Under the pieces are notes generated by a model that saw nothing but the letters and a program-made list of their open reading frames with translations, was not told where the DNA came from and did no database searches. Position numbers and translations under genes: made by a program. 64,000 nt of DNA from Chamaelirium japonicum (Eukaryota; Streptophyta; Magnoliopsida; Liliales; Melanthiaceae): assembly GCA_947650365.1 (NCBI GenBank), contig OX393550.1, positions 67,945,744 to 68,009,743 on the forward strand, in the 5' to 3' direction. Of this stretch, positions 22,507 to 34,589 are shown one piece after another (the first letter of the stretch is position 1; each line of letters starts with the position of its first letter).

Positions 22507-24230
22507 TACGCTAGTGGCACGCGTTTAATGACTTTTCATGAAACCATCATATGCGCGTATGGTAAGCACGAGATTTCATTGGGGTTCATACGCTTAAATC
22601 ATGCATATGTATATGTTGCTTATTCCATGTATCGTGATTGCTGGTTGCTGCTTTAAGAAAAATTTGGATGTGTGATTGCTCGCTACTAAGGGTCGGACCC
22701 CGTGATAGCCTTTGTCTAGATTTGCTCTTTTTGTATATGAATAGATTTTAGAACCATGGATTGGGCGAGTGGTAGAGGTTGACCACCTTTGATTTTCAGA
22801 CTTTTTGCTAGGTGTGTTTTTCTTTTCTTTCTAGGAAATTGTGTACAAGTGAAGACTTGATCGAAACGTACATGAACTTTTTTTGTTACAAATCGAGAAT
22901 GAGAATTTGCCATGAAGGTTCACCATCGGGAGTGTAAGCGGAACTTTGGAGGATGAAGATGATCCAACGAAGTGCTCGCAAGCGCATGCAATGAAGTAGC
23001 CGGACCGAGGAACCCTGCGAAGGAGAGCCTATGCTGTGCTAGTTAGATTCATGGATCGGATTCTGAACTTGATTTAGTTATTTGGTTGCTTCCTTTATTG
23101 TTCTTTATATTTCATATCGAACCCCAATGAGATAATTTTATTATCTAGTATTCAAAGAGATGTCTTTCACCTCGGGTCCAAGCAGCCTTATTAAGATAGG
23201 ATTCCACTAGTGACACCTATTATTTAATTGACTTTTGATGATAGCATGAATTTCTCACATTCGATTATGCCTCCATTAGGTCAATGCCTGACTTGTCGGG
23301 CGTTCCTATTTGGCCAGCATCAAAACCAATAATGAGAAGGAATTCTACTATGACATAAATCATCAAATTTATAAGTAAGGCGCCATCGTAGTGGGAGTCC
23401 TTTTTCGTTTGTCTGACTTTAGGCTAGGCTCCAGGGCACTAGTGTGATAGTTGGGTTTGCGGAGCATCGACGTTCTCGGGGTATATAATGTGACCATTGA
23501 GTAGAGAAATCCACTTGAGGCAGGGACTATGATACTCCAAAATTGATTAATGCTAGGCGAAAGGCTTGAAGCGCTAGTAGGAGCATGGTATGACCAGGGT
23601 CTAGTGTTTAGGTGGTTGAAACCTTAACATGCATTTATACTCGCAAAATAACCTTCAAACTTAATAAGGGATACAAGAGAGGACTCAAGCAGATCCTTTG
23701 GCCTCCATGGCTAACCGTTTCGTATTTGGGTAGGAAGGCGTAACTCAACATCCCCCGGGTGAGAGTTGTGTCGTTCTATGCCAAATAACTTAATAGGCTC
23801 CCTTGGGATACATCGATTACGGGGCCAGGAGAGAAGGGCTTTTCCCACCCTCTTGGGATCGTATGAACTCCTGTGTCGTAATTGCCTAGGCTCGTGGGTA
23901 AGTATCTGAAGTGCACATGAGACTTTTGGTGCTTCACATGGGGATCACATGGCACTGGCCAAAAGATAATCATGGTCCATCAAAGCCTATAGTTGACAGA
24001 TTTGGATTAGGTCAAGGAAAGACCCGTGTGAGCGGATAACACTGCACACTGCCCGTTCGGGTGGCTGTATCCGATTCCGAGAACTTACATTTATGGTTAA
24101 TTAATCCATTAAGATGTCTTTGCTTGATGGTAGCGTTGATAATTGGATATAATTAGTTTATTTTAAAAATCTATAAAATAAGTTATCATGCATTCTTATC
24201 ATTCGATCCTTTGTTTTCAGATGACCAAGT
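22507..24230 (+). other. Long untranslated leader of the copia element
   Basis: About 1.7 kb between PBS and the first gag-like sequence, with no supported frame. It is part of the element by position only. Confidence 0.45.
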
Positions 24231-24234
24231 TAGC

Positions 24235-25060
24235 CTTCCATGTCCGCTATCCTGAATGATCACAAACTTATCGGTCCTAACTATGAGGAATGAAAATACA
24301 ACCTTTACATGGTCTTAAGGATTGATAAACATATGACAGCCTTTAATGATCCTGATCCAGACTTACCGGGACCCAATGCCACAGAGGTGCAAATAAAGGT
24401 CTTTACTGACTGGAAAGAATCTAATAAAATATGTAAGTGCTATATATATAATAGCATTCTAGCAAACAACTCTACAAAAACAAGTCGAGGATATGCTTGA
24501 TGCTTCTGATATGATGTTGTACTTGATGGAGATATTTGAGGGTCATAATCGTGTTACGCGATACCTCACCATCAAAAAACTTGTCAGCACTAAGATGTCC
24601 AAGGGGATGATAGTTCAGAAATACATGTTGAAAATGTTTGGGTTACAGAATGAACTAGCATCCATTAGGCATTGTGCTAGATGGCGAGGTGATGACAAAC
24701 ATCTTCTTTTCGTCACTGTTTGGAGCCTTTGAAGGATTTATCACTGACTTTAATCTGAATAAAATAGTGATGATAAATATGGAGCTTCTGGAAGTTCTTC
24801 AGGCAGCTGAGGATGGCTTCAAGTATTAAGGAGAAGCACTGCACGTGCAATACAGATCCTTCAAGAAGTTAGGTAAACCTTAGAGCAAAAAACACAAGAA
24901 GAAACCTAAGTCAATACTTGTAAAAAACTCTATGGGTACTTCTGGATCCGGTGAATCAAAGAAACCGGGCACTAAGTGCTTCCGGTGTGGCGAGAAGGAC
25001 CATTGGAAGAATGACCGAAAGAAGCCTCAGAATGCTAGAGAAGGTAATCCATAACTCTTC
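24235..25060 (+). pseudogene. copia gag pseudogene
   Basis: Pieces in several frames give a UBN2/retrotran_gag-like reading (for example 24493-24732, YLTIKKLVSTKMSKGM). Near 24966-25017 there is a zinc-knuckle-like KCFRCGEKDHWKND in which the last cysteine is replaced by Asp. Stops and frame changes throughout make it non-functional. Confidence 0.7.
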
Positions 25061-25189
25061 ATTGTTGAATTATTTTTTTAAGTAACAGTTCATTTGCTAG
25101 TTAACCATGCCTATAACTCTCTTCAGAGGGGAAAACATAAAGTTGCTTGATGGAGAGGTGACCTTAAGCATGGGGACTGAGGCCATGGC

Positions 25190-26620
25190 AGTTGCTGAAG
25201 CTATTGGAGTTATTACTTTTTGTTAATAATAAGACTGCAACTCTTACATATATTTTCTATAATCCATCTTTGAAGCAAAACTTGATTTATGGTTCCTCTA
25301 TAGTTAATGAAGGTTATTCAGTTTATTTTGATTCTTCTGGTGTGTTGTTTAAACTGAATAGAGCTTTTGTGTTAAGAAGAATGGTTTAGAATAATCTCTA
25401 TATTCTCAGTCCTAATTTAGAAAGAGAAGACATAATAACTTCAGTATTTTATATTAATTCATCTAAGTGTAAGAACCCATCAGAAAATTTAACCCAATTA
25501 TGACACTTACAACTTGGCATATTGCCTTAGACATGATACATATACTAGTGAAGGCCCGACTTCTAGAAACAGATCATTCGGAGATCCTTTCTACTTGTGA
25601 ATCATGCCTAGAAGACAAAATAACCAAGAGAGCCTTTAAAGCCAAGGGAGTAAGAGCCACTAAGACATTAGAATATATATGGACCATAAGCATCAAGGTG
25701 ATAGGAGGCTATGAGTACTGCATCACCTTCACTTATGATTACTTAAGATATGATTATATTTACCTGATGTATCAAAAGTCATAATCATTTAACAAGTTCA
25801 AATAATTCAGAGCTGAAGTAGAAAAGCAGATAAACAAATTTATTAAAGCCCTTCGATCTGATCGAGGTGACAAGTATTTGACGAGTTCCTTGGATATTTG
25901 GTAGAGCACGGGATATATCTCAGTTAATTACTCCAGGAACCCTACAACAGAATAGAGTTTCCGAGAGAATGAATCAAACCTTGTTGGACATGGTTCACAG
26001 CATAATGAGTTATGCCAGTTTACTAGGGACCTTTTGGAGATACGCCTTACAGACAACAACATATATTCTAAACCATATTCTATATAAGTCAGTGCCTCCG
26101 ACTCCTACAGAGTTGTGGTCAAGGCGAAAGTCAACACTATAGTATTTCAGAATATGAGGATATCATGCACATGTACGGAAGGACATAAAGAATAAGATGA
26201 AATCAAAATCTAGAGTATATTTATTTGTAGGGTATCCCAAGAAGACCAAAGGTGAACTATTTTATGATCCTGAGGATAAGAATGTAATCGTTTCTACGAA
26301 TGTCATCTTCTTAAAGTAGGATTATATTATAGACCATAAGCCCACTAGTAAGGTGGTTCTAGATGAACTATCAGGTAGTGAAGAGTGCATATCCAAAAGC
26401 ATAGTGGGAACTGACACTTCAGACACAAATATACCAGATACTATAGAACTTAGTCACTCTGTACAACCCCTACCACCTCGTCATAGTGGGAGAAATATCA
26501 GAACTCCTGACAGATACTATGGAGAAACCTTGTTGGTTGACCTAGAGGGTCAGGAGGATGACTTACTGAGCTACGATGAGATAGTGGGAGCTTCTGACAG
26601 CTCTAACTAGCAAAAGGCCA
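25190..26620 (+). pseudogene. copia GAG-pre-integrase and integrase pseudogene
   Basis: 25192-25389 has the copia pre-integrase type sequence (LKQNLIYGSSIVNEGYSVYF), followed by CESCLEDKITKRAF (25580-25640), corresponding to the C-C half of the integrase zinc finger region. Core and C-terminal pieces follow to 26340. A linker ending in LPPRHSGRNIRTPDRYYG (26476-26525) is typical of the region before copia RT. Many stops. Confidence 0.75.
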
Positions 26621-26639
26621 TGGAGGCAGAATGACATCT

Positions 26640-27326
26640 ACATCCCATAACACTATCTGGACTCTTGTTACACCATTATCCAATATTAAACCTATTGGGT
26701 ATAAGTGGGAGTATAAAAAGAAGAGGGGATCCGATGGTTTCATTGAGATTTATAAAGCTAGATTAGTTGCCAAGGGTTATACCTAGAGAGAAGGAATCAA
26801 CTTTGACGAAACCTTCTCACCAGTAGCTATGATTAAGTCTATTCGGATCCTTCTATCTATTACAGCCAATTATAATTGGGAGATTTGACAAATATATGTC
26901 AAGATAACATTCCTCAATGGAGATTTGGAGATAACATTCATATGATGCAGCCTCCAGGTTTTGAGTCAAGGGGTCAGGAGAATCTAGTTTGCAAATTGCA
27001 GAAGTTCATTTATGGACTAAAGCAAGCATTTAAAAGTTGGAACATCCATTTTGATCAGGTAGTCTAATCATATGGATTTACTCAAAACAAGGATAAACCT
27101 TGTGTGTACAAGAAGAGTGACAAAATTGCCACAATGGTATATTTGATACTTTACGTAGAGAATATTCTACTCATTAGGAATGATGTGGGAACATTATCAA
27201 CGGTAAATGTCTGGTTGTCAACACAATTCGATATGAAAGATCTAGGTGAAGCGAGTTATGTTTTAGGGATTAAAAAAAGATAACACGAGATCGGTAGAAC
27301 ATGATTTTCTTGCTTTCACAGGTCGC

Positions 27327-27413
<87 letters not shown>

Positions 27414-27554
27414 TGCTTGAATGCGGCATGCGGTAAGTGCGGCACCTACCGCTTGCCGTCTGATGCACTGCTGCGTGCATGCGATGCACGCAGCGCGTGC
27501 ATCAGACGGCTGCGGTGCTGTGCCGCACGTATCGCATGCCGCAGCATAGCATGC

Positions 27555-27599
<45 letters not shown>

Positions 27600-28370
27600 T
27601 ATAGCGAGATTTGACATGCAAAACTCCAAGAAGGGTTTTGTGCCATTCAAACATAGCTTGAAACTATCTAAGGATCAAGGTCCTAAGACACCTAAAGTGA
27701 GAGTGGAAATATAGAATGTACATTATGCTTTGATAGTATGTAGCCTAATGTATGCTATGCATTGTATAAGGCCAAATCTCTGTTTTGCAGTAAACATGAT
27801 GGGTCTGTTTCAGTCAAATCTGGGACCAGCTCACTGGACAGTCATGAATTGTATACTCAAATACCTTTATCGAACGAGGTACTATGAGTTAGTCTACACC
27901 TCACACGAACTAACGCCAATTGGATATACAGATTCTAACTTTATGTCAGATTTGGAATCTATGAACTCGATATTAGGGTTTGTGTTTATGTTAGGAGGAT
28001 TAGTGGTTAGTTGGTAGAGTATGAAGTAGAAGTGAATTGCGAATTCTACTACATAAGTCGAGTACGTTGCAGTGCGCAAAGCAGCAAAAGAGACGGTATG
28101 GCTTAAGAAATTTCTTACGGACTTGGGGTATGAACCAGAGGCACAGTTACTTATTGTTGCTTTATTATGACAATAGTATAGCAATAGCACAGACCAAGGA
28201 GTTAAGGAACCACAAGAAGGGGAAGCTCATTGAGCACAAATTTCATTTGATTTAGTAATTTCAAAAGCAAGGGCGAGTAGCGGTGACACAGATTACATCT
28301 GTAGATAGTGTTGCTGATTTCTTTACTAAGGTGATACCTCCCAAGGTATTCAAGTACGTGATATGAGTCA
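26640..28370 (+). pseudogene. copia reverse transcriptase and RNase H pseudogene
   Basis: Fragments read YKARLVAKGYT (~26750), INFDETFSPVAMIKSIRILL (~26800), MMQPPGFESRGQENLVCKLQ (~26940), IYGLKQAFKSWN and LGEASYVLGIK (~27243). They are interrupted at 27328-27595 by a foldback element and resume with FDMQNSKKGFVPF (~27610). RNase H-like SLMYAMHCIRPNLCFAVNMM (~27740) and ADFFTKVIPPKVFKY (~28312) follow, in the correct copia order. Numerous stops. Confidence 0.85.
27328..27595. mobile_element. Foldback element flanked by (TA)n, Micron-like
   Basis: A ~120-nt imperfect inverted repeat (27423-27542, centre ~27482, inner arms CCGTCTGATGCAC / GTGCATCAGACGG) sits between a ~63-bp (TA)n tract plus (GA)n on the left and a ~37-bp (TA)n tract on the right. 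It interrupts the copia RT coding sequence between LGIK and FDMQNS. The arrangement resembles rice Micron elements, which target TA microsatellites; that comparison is from knowledge of the family, not a sequence match. Confidence 0.65.
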
Positions 28371-28403
28371 AGATCATTTTGCTTTGCTAGACTAATGGGA
28401 GAT

Positions 28404-30534
28404 TATTGGAATTGGTATACTTTGATCTTGTAAAACTCTGATTTGATCTATTAATAAATGATAAATGTTATTATATGAGATGCATATCGGTATGTAATAT
28501 AATTATGTGTTCTTGTTAGAACAGAGAGACATGGCTATGAGATAATCCACTGAGTTAAAGACTAAGTGGATTGATCCTATATAATCTAAATCAGTTCGCA
28601 GTTATAATCAGCTTGGTCGTCTCGCAATGATAAGCTGTTGGGCATGGCAGTGCTCAGATGCCTTCACTATGGTCATTTCTAAGCACAACGTCTGTGGCCG
28701 AACGGAACTAACACAGTACACAGATCGAAGATCAGACACCGATACATTAAGCTGTGTTTCTGCTTAGAATAAACTCGTCCTAAACTTTAAAAAACCATGA
28801 CTGATGGGCTAACCAGTTGTGTGGTACTTTGGCGCACCAATGTGTGAGGGTCCAATTACGTGATCCAAAACACGATGTGCTAGGTTACCCAGCTACCGTC
28901 GCATCAGTGTGACACTCCTGCAGGTCATTCACAACCCTAATGGGAGGTGCATTACTTGGTCTTACTTGCATCGTATTAAACCAAGGCCTGGTGCTCATCA
29001 GTTGGATTGTTGACCGGATCTGATTAATCGATGGGGGTAATTGGAGGTACGATGTATATGGTCAACCTGGAAAGAACCGAGTTATATAAATACTCAAGTC
29101 TGACAGTATTCTCTATGCTCGAGTTGTATTATGGCACCAAGTGAAGGGACAACGTGTTTACCACTATTAAGTGGAGAGCAGTGGTATGCGAGAGAATATA
29201 GTAAGTCTAAGGAGAGTGGAGTGCAGCCTGCGTCACACTCTAAGTGGCTACACAAGTTAACTCGGACTCAAAGGGTGGATGATACACTTGAGTAGTGTGT
29301 CGATCAAGTCCAAGTTAGAAGTCATGAACCATGGTCCTTGAAGGTTCCACCTTATCTATATTATGTACGGTTCTCAAACCATCTCCTCGTTTCACGGAAC
29401 AGAGTTAGAGGAAGTAATCAATCCAATCATAATATGCTCCATTTATGCATCACACTAGTGCACGGTAGATGCGTATACATGTGTGTATGCTAGGGTGCAA
29501 ATTGGAGTAGTGCAGAGACACGCATAGTCATTCCTTTACCTTAATGGGATTCGCTACACGGGTGTGATACACCGATTCATGTTGTGAGTTGATTAGTTAA
29601 CTTTACTAGGGGCACCCTAGGAGTTTACAAGAGGTATCCCAGTGATAGTGAAATCACTAGTCATAACTCACTAAGGTGCACCATGCGAGTTCCCAAGCGC
29701 GAGGGGAAACTAACTAAAGATATGGGGGTATTTTGGGAAACCAAAATACCACCATACACTAGGGTGGCTGCCCCTAGCATGTGGGAGACACACATGGTCG
29801 ACCCCCCTAGATTCTAGGAGTTTGTTATCAAACTTATAGGGGAGGGGGGCTTTACTTAGGGGGTTTGACTTTAGGGGTACCGGCCACACAAGGCATGTGT
29901 GTGGACGACCCATGCACTTACGCAATGAGGGAGACAAGTTAGAGGCTGGCCCTAGCTTCTTGCACTTGCAAGACTAGGGGGGCTGGCCACTATTAGAGAG
30001 CAAGGGGAGAGGGGGCCTGCCTCTAGTGTCTTTCATGAACCCCCACTCTTCTTCTCTCTCATCTTTCGTCTCCTTTGCTTGCGTACGGGATTGGACTTCG
30101 CCATCATCTTCCTCATGTGGTGATTCAAAGGCGAAGAAGGGTCGTTCCTCGGAGGTACTCAGAAATCCAGGAACGACGTGCCATGCATCATGTGAGATCA
30201 GGTGAATAAAGAAGGCCTCATCCTCTTGCATACCGTTGATTTTCTTCGTGGGCGTTCTTTCGTCTCCATCGACTAAGAAGACAATTCTCCATGGTTAAAA
30301 GATCCGCATGAATGTATGCAACACTCTAACATGTAAATCTAGCATAGACTCGGATTGCATGTATGCTAGATATTCGTATCGCTAGATTGATCTTAGGGTG
30401 TTCGATTCACGTGCACACATATGTACACATATATAGTTTTGCTTCAATGAAAGTTTTATCATATAGAGTGCACCACACACAGTCTTTCGACTGGTAGATT
30501 ACTTTCGTTGCGAGCCTCTTAGATTTTTCCAATA
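28404..30534 (+). repeat. 3' LTR of the copia element
   Basis: 2131 bp, starting TATTGGAATTGG after a purine-rich AATGGGAGA tract and ending TTCCAATA. It is homologous to 20351-22492 with many substitutions. Confidence 0.85.
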
Positions 30535-32085
30535 CCTAGTTGGGCTAAGAGTGTCCAATCTCTATATGTTAGTAGTACATGGACCAATAGAATTAATTAT
30601 CTTGATTTCATCAGAGGATTCCTCATTCTGTTGGGATGACTTCATAAAAAGTAGGGATTCCTATTGACCAAGAATCTTGGTTTGACTGGGTTTGGAATAG
30701 TAAAAGAAAGGGAGTCCAAGACTTCCTATATTCCTCAGAAGACTCAAGCTCACAAGGAGATACCTTGTGGTCGTCCATAAGAGTCCAATGAGACTCCATG
30801 GAGGCCGATCAAATGTGTTCTTAAGAGATAAGGAATCACAGTGAGCAGACATGCCCCCTAGGGGCCAGACCTAGCAAGTGAGTGGACATGCCCCCTAGGG
30901 GATAGACCTAGCAAGTGGGTGGACAAGCCCCCCCAGGGGGCCCAATTCAGTAAGTTGGAGGACAAGCCTCTAGGGGTTCGACCCAAAAAGTGGACGGATA
31001 AACCCCCATCTCCTGGGGCCCGACCCATGTCATGACCTATCAAGTTACTACATATCTCAACATGCCATGAGGAGGCAAATGTGGGGACATAAAATACTTA
31101 ACCCCCTTGCTCGGTAACCAGCCAAAGAAGATGATAAGAAGAAAAAACACCTTGATAAAAGGATAAACCTCCTTGAATACCTATCTCCATAGGGTTCTGC
31201 CTACAAGCCTAAAGAGGCAGAAAGCCACCTCGCTCAAAGGGGGAACATACTCAATCACGTCCGAAGATGCAAGCTCCACAATCAATTCAAAAAGAATAGC
31301 TGTTCAGAAAGGATAGGTTGAGCTAGAACCACGCCATTGGGGGTGGGGGGAAGCTGTCTAAAAGGGATATATTGAACTCGCACTATCGCATGTGTGTGTG
31401 GGGGGGGGGGGGGCACGCGTCTTATACTTATAGGCATCACTCATCTTGATTTTATTATAAAAGAGAGGGTGGGGATACTAAGGAAAGGGTTGGTTGATCC
31501 TTTGTAAACTGTACAGAGAAAAAGCCATCCCTTAAGTGAATTGAATCACCACCTTTACAAATTACTTTATCTCTTACTCCCTTTCTTTCACTCAGAATCA
31601 TCTACTCAGAATAAGAAGAATCATCTGAGGACATCCATTCTAGGAGCTTCGTATCTTCCTTCATCACCACTTTAAGATCTTCGTCGTTTATAGGGAGCCC
31701 ATACTCCACGGAGCCTAAGCCCCTACCACTTCTTCGATCTCTTGATCCACCCTAAGAAAGAAAAGAGCGCAAGAAGATTAGTTCAAAACCTCCACTTCTC
31801 AAGAAAACATCAATGCATCTAGTGGAAAGGTTTATTCAGGAAAACCGTACCCACACTAGTCTTTTATTTACTCGAGATTCCAAATAATTATTTTACTCCA
31901 ATATGGGTCAGTCAATTCAAGCTACAATCTTTCAAGCATACGTTGTGAATGGGCTGACACATTGCAGTCAATTATGAGAATCGTATCTACTAGTCCCACC
32001 TTCCATGAAACTACTTTCATTTTAATCGAACTATCTTTGGATTAATTTGAAAGAACATATTTAATTGCCGTCTCTAACTAAATTC
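30535..32085. other. Unassigned repeat-like sequence
   Basis: No gene. It holds a short tandem array (30843-31030), a run of ~12 G (~31398) and TTATTATAAAAGAG (~31450) resembling a weak TATA region, followed by text that looks like the 3' part of an LTR. No ends were found. Confidence 0.3.
30843..31030. repeat. About 45-bp tandem repeats with CCCCCTAGGGG
   Basis: Four to five degenerate copies of a unit containing GGACATGCCCCCTAGGGG and GACCTAGCAAGTG. The palindrome-like CCCCTAGGGG core is kept best in the first two copies. Confidence 0.6.
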
Positions 32086-33727
32086 TCAGCTGGGGTCGTG
32101 TACAACAACCTTAACCGCACAAGCCTGGGCTGGTGGGCCTACCCCCAAAATGGAGACAAGGAAAGGAGGAGAGGCGAAAGAGTTCGAGGCATCGCACTGC
32201 CGCATAAACAATTGATATGAGGATGGCAACCTTTCTTTGGAAAGGCACATAATTGAATACAAGCGCTCCTTCTCCTCTGTAGTCTTGAATGGAAAAGGAA
32301 TATAATCTCCTTTATTGTAACATTCGATCTGAAAAGACTCCACTCTCTCAAGGAGAACATTACAAAATCTAACTGAGTAATCACCACCAGTAAGTTAAAT
32401 ATCATCAACATACAACAACATAATAGCATGTCCTCTAGGAGAAACTAAGACGAACAGGGCCACTTACAGATAAGAACTGAGTGCCATTTGATGCAAATCT
32501 GGATAGTGATAACATGGAAAAGCAAATATCAGTTGATAACAAATGATCTAGGAAGGGGCATATCTCCTCTCTTTATGCTTTAAATCAAGTCATTGCAATT
32601 CCAATCTCGATCAGTTCACGCCATAAATCCAGCTCCTTCTTCTCCTGGACCAGATTGAAGTCTCGAGAAATGTTCATTTGAGGAGATACCGGATGCTTAG
32701 CGAAAAAAGGGGAAATGCATGTAAGAAAAGGGAGAATCTTATATCTCCCGCCACATGCCAACGATGGCCGTAATGCTATTTACCTCTTTTCTTCTATTTT
32801 TTGAAGTCTTATCTTGAGTTGCTCGATGGCCAAGGCACGTTACAGCTGTCAATGACTCGTGACAAAGGAAGGTTCGAGAGAGAGCCATCGAATATCCGGC
32901 ACTGGACTAAACTCTTTTTTTCTTGACTTTAACTGTCTTTTAGGCTTTTAGGGTCCTCCATTTTATCCGTTCGTAAGACCTAGCTCACATTCTTTATCAC
33001 CAGGCCAGGTTTCCTCCGGGCAGTCTATTAGCTTACTGGTCGTTTTGGAGTAGCTCGCTGTTTCATTTGTTTCCATCCTATTGCTCGCCTCCACCCCTAC
33101 TAGAGCCATCCCTAAGGTTCTACGACTCCGCCCTTACCTGCTGAGAGTCCAGCTTGCTCCATTTCATTCTCATATAGCTACAAAATTCATAAATGAGCTT
33201 TTCCTTCGAGAAGGCATTGATTGATCAGAGAACTTTCACGCTCATATATTGGGAAAGAGAGCAGCTTCGTTAGCGAGGATTGCCTTCACATCAAATCCAA
33301 TTGCCAAGGCTAGACCCCCCGAGCAACCCATCTTGATGAGAAAGGTTAGATAGAAAAATGTTTTGATTTTTACGATTATTCCTTAACAAGAGTTGCTGCA
33401 TATAAAAAATGTATTACGCGGAATCCCATTTCTTTTGGAACGATTTGAGGGAGTGGGCATTATTGGTGGCGAGGAAGCAAGATGAGGAACAATAAGCTTT
33501 ACGAGTTAGTTGTCGATGATGGCCAAAAGAAGCTATTCTGCTTTAAAGACTCCTTGTTCCTACTCCCTTGGGACAAATATTTGAATGCTTGCTCGGGTTA
33601 GCGGGGTATCTGCTAAGCAGAAAATTATAAAATAACACCTTTTGATGAGAGATATGAGCAGGAGGCTTTGAGAAAACTTTTGTTTCCTGAATTATATGAA
33701 GTGAGTAAACAAACAAAAAATCCATGG
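32086..33727. other. Unassigned; possible organelle-derived sequence with a copia RT scrap
   Basis: On the minus strand at ~32340-32460, GHAIMLLYVDDI-stop-LTGG matches the YVDD region of copia reverse transcriptase; nothing else of the element is clear. 32460-33727 has even base composition and no open frame, and its general character reminds me of plant mitochondrial intergenic DNA. That is an impression, not a match. The intact gypsy element is inserted at its right end. Confidence 0.3.
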
Positions 33728-33732
33728 GTATC
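33728..33732. other. Target site duplication GTATC, left
   Basis: Identical to GTATC at 47583-47587, immediately outside the two LTR ends of the gypsy element. Confidence 0.93.
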
Positions 33733-34471
33733 TGTGGGGGAAAATCTTCGTGCCGACCCGAAGACTCTCGCAGCACCAGTCAATTGAATGTTCGTGTTGA
33801 CGTCGAAGATCGTTGGTCGATCTGTTGATCGAAGTTGAAGCTTTTGATTTGTAAACAGAGAGATGCAATTAGAGAGAGAGTTTGACACGAGATGTGATCT
33901 CGGAGTTCAGCCGAAGCCTACGTCTCCGTGCTATAGGGTGCAACCCGAATTCACTAACACTTATTTTGAAGTGATCTCGACAGGCCGAGTATCACTGTAA
34001 ACACTGATCTTTCTGAAAGAAGATCAAAGGGAGATGGTAGATCGGAAGTTTGAAATTCCAGAGCTCTGGTTCTGAAAGTCAGATCTCAGAGTGGAAATCA
34101 GATTTGTGGATTGGATTTCGATCCTTTTACATTCGAAGGCACTGCTATTTATAGGCATTCCGGGTGGCGAATGGCGGTTTCTACTGCAGTATCTGGGGAT
34201 CCTCCAGGTAAAGTTGTGAGCCCTGCGGTTGTCTTCGGGGGCCCACCAGGCAAGGCCGATGGGTCCCGTTGTAGTCCTCGTGGGTCCACCAGGCAGGGCA
34301 GGTGGGTCCCGCTGTAGTCCTCGTGGGCCCACCAGGCAGGGCTGGTGGGTCCCGTGGTAGTCCTCGTGGGCCCACCAGGCAGGGCTGGTGGGTCCCGTGG
34401 TAGTCCTCGTGGGCCCACCAGGCAGGGCTGGTGGGTCCCGTGGTAGATTTATGCCAAAATTTGCACCCACA
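33733..34471 (-). repeat. 3' LTR of the Tat gypsy element
   Basis: 739 bp, TGTGGGGG...CACCCACA on the plus strand. I found no difference from 46844-47582 by eye. It contains a TATA box on the minus strand (TATAAATAG, 34145-34153) and five 43-bp tandem units (34238-34443, GGGCCCACCAGGCAGGG core). Small open frames in it are repeats of that unit, not genes. Confidence 0.95.
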
Positions 34472-34486
34472 GTTACCCCCTCCAAG
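34472..34486 (-). other. Polypurine tract of the Tat gypsy element
   Basis: On the minus strand TTGGAGGGGGTAAC lies directly before the 3' LTR start TGTGGGTGC, the expected place for plus-strand priming. Confidence 0.75.
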
Positions 34487-34589
34487 TTAGCTAGAGTGCA
34501 TTCTAGCTGGCTTGGACTTTGGTGCAAAAAATAGCAACTTCCTGTTTAGAAAAACGGACACGAAGAAACTTGTCGCATGTTAGAGAGAA

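Larger units (their letters stand above)
20351..30534 (+). mobile_element. Decayed Ty1/copia retrotransposon
   Basis: Two ~2.1 kb LTRs (20351-22492 and 28404-30534) enclose a PBS (TGGTATCAGAGC at 22495) and broken gag, integrase, RT and RNase H in copia order. The outer ends are TATTGGAA...TTCCAATA. The flanking pentamers TCTAA and CCTAG match poorly, as expected for an old copy. The LTRs are clearly diverged from each other. A third copy of this LTR is present alone at 60436-62745. Confidence 0.88.

Noticed and set aside
27243..27650. 126-codon minus-strand frame with Ile/Tyr runs
   Set aside because: It is translated (TA)n microsatellite and hairpin sequence.
34024..34527. Frames of 60-167 codons in the gypsy LTRs (also 47135-47743)
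   Set aside because: They are translations of the 43-bp LTR repeat, identical in both LTRs, and cross the LTR edge differently on each side.
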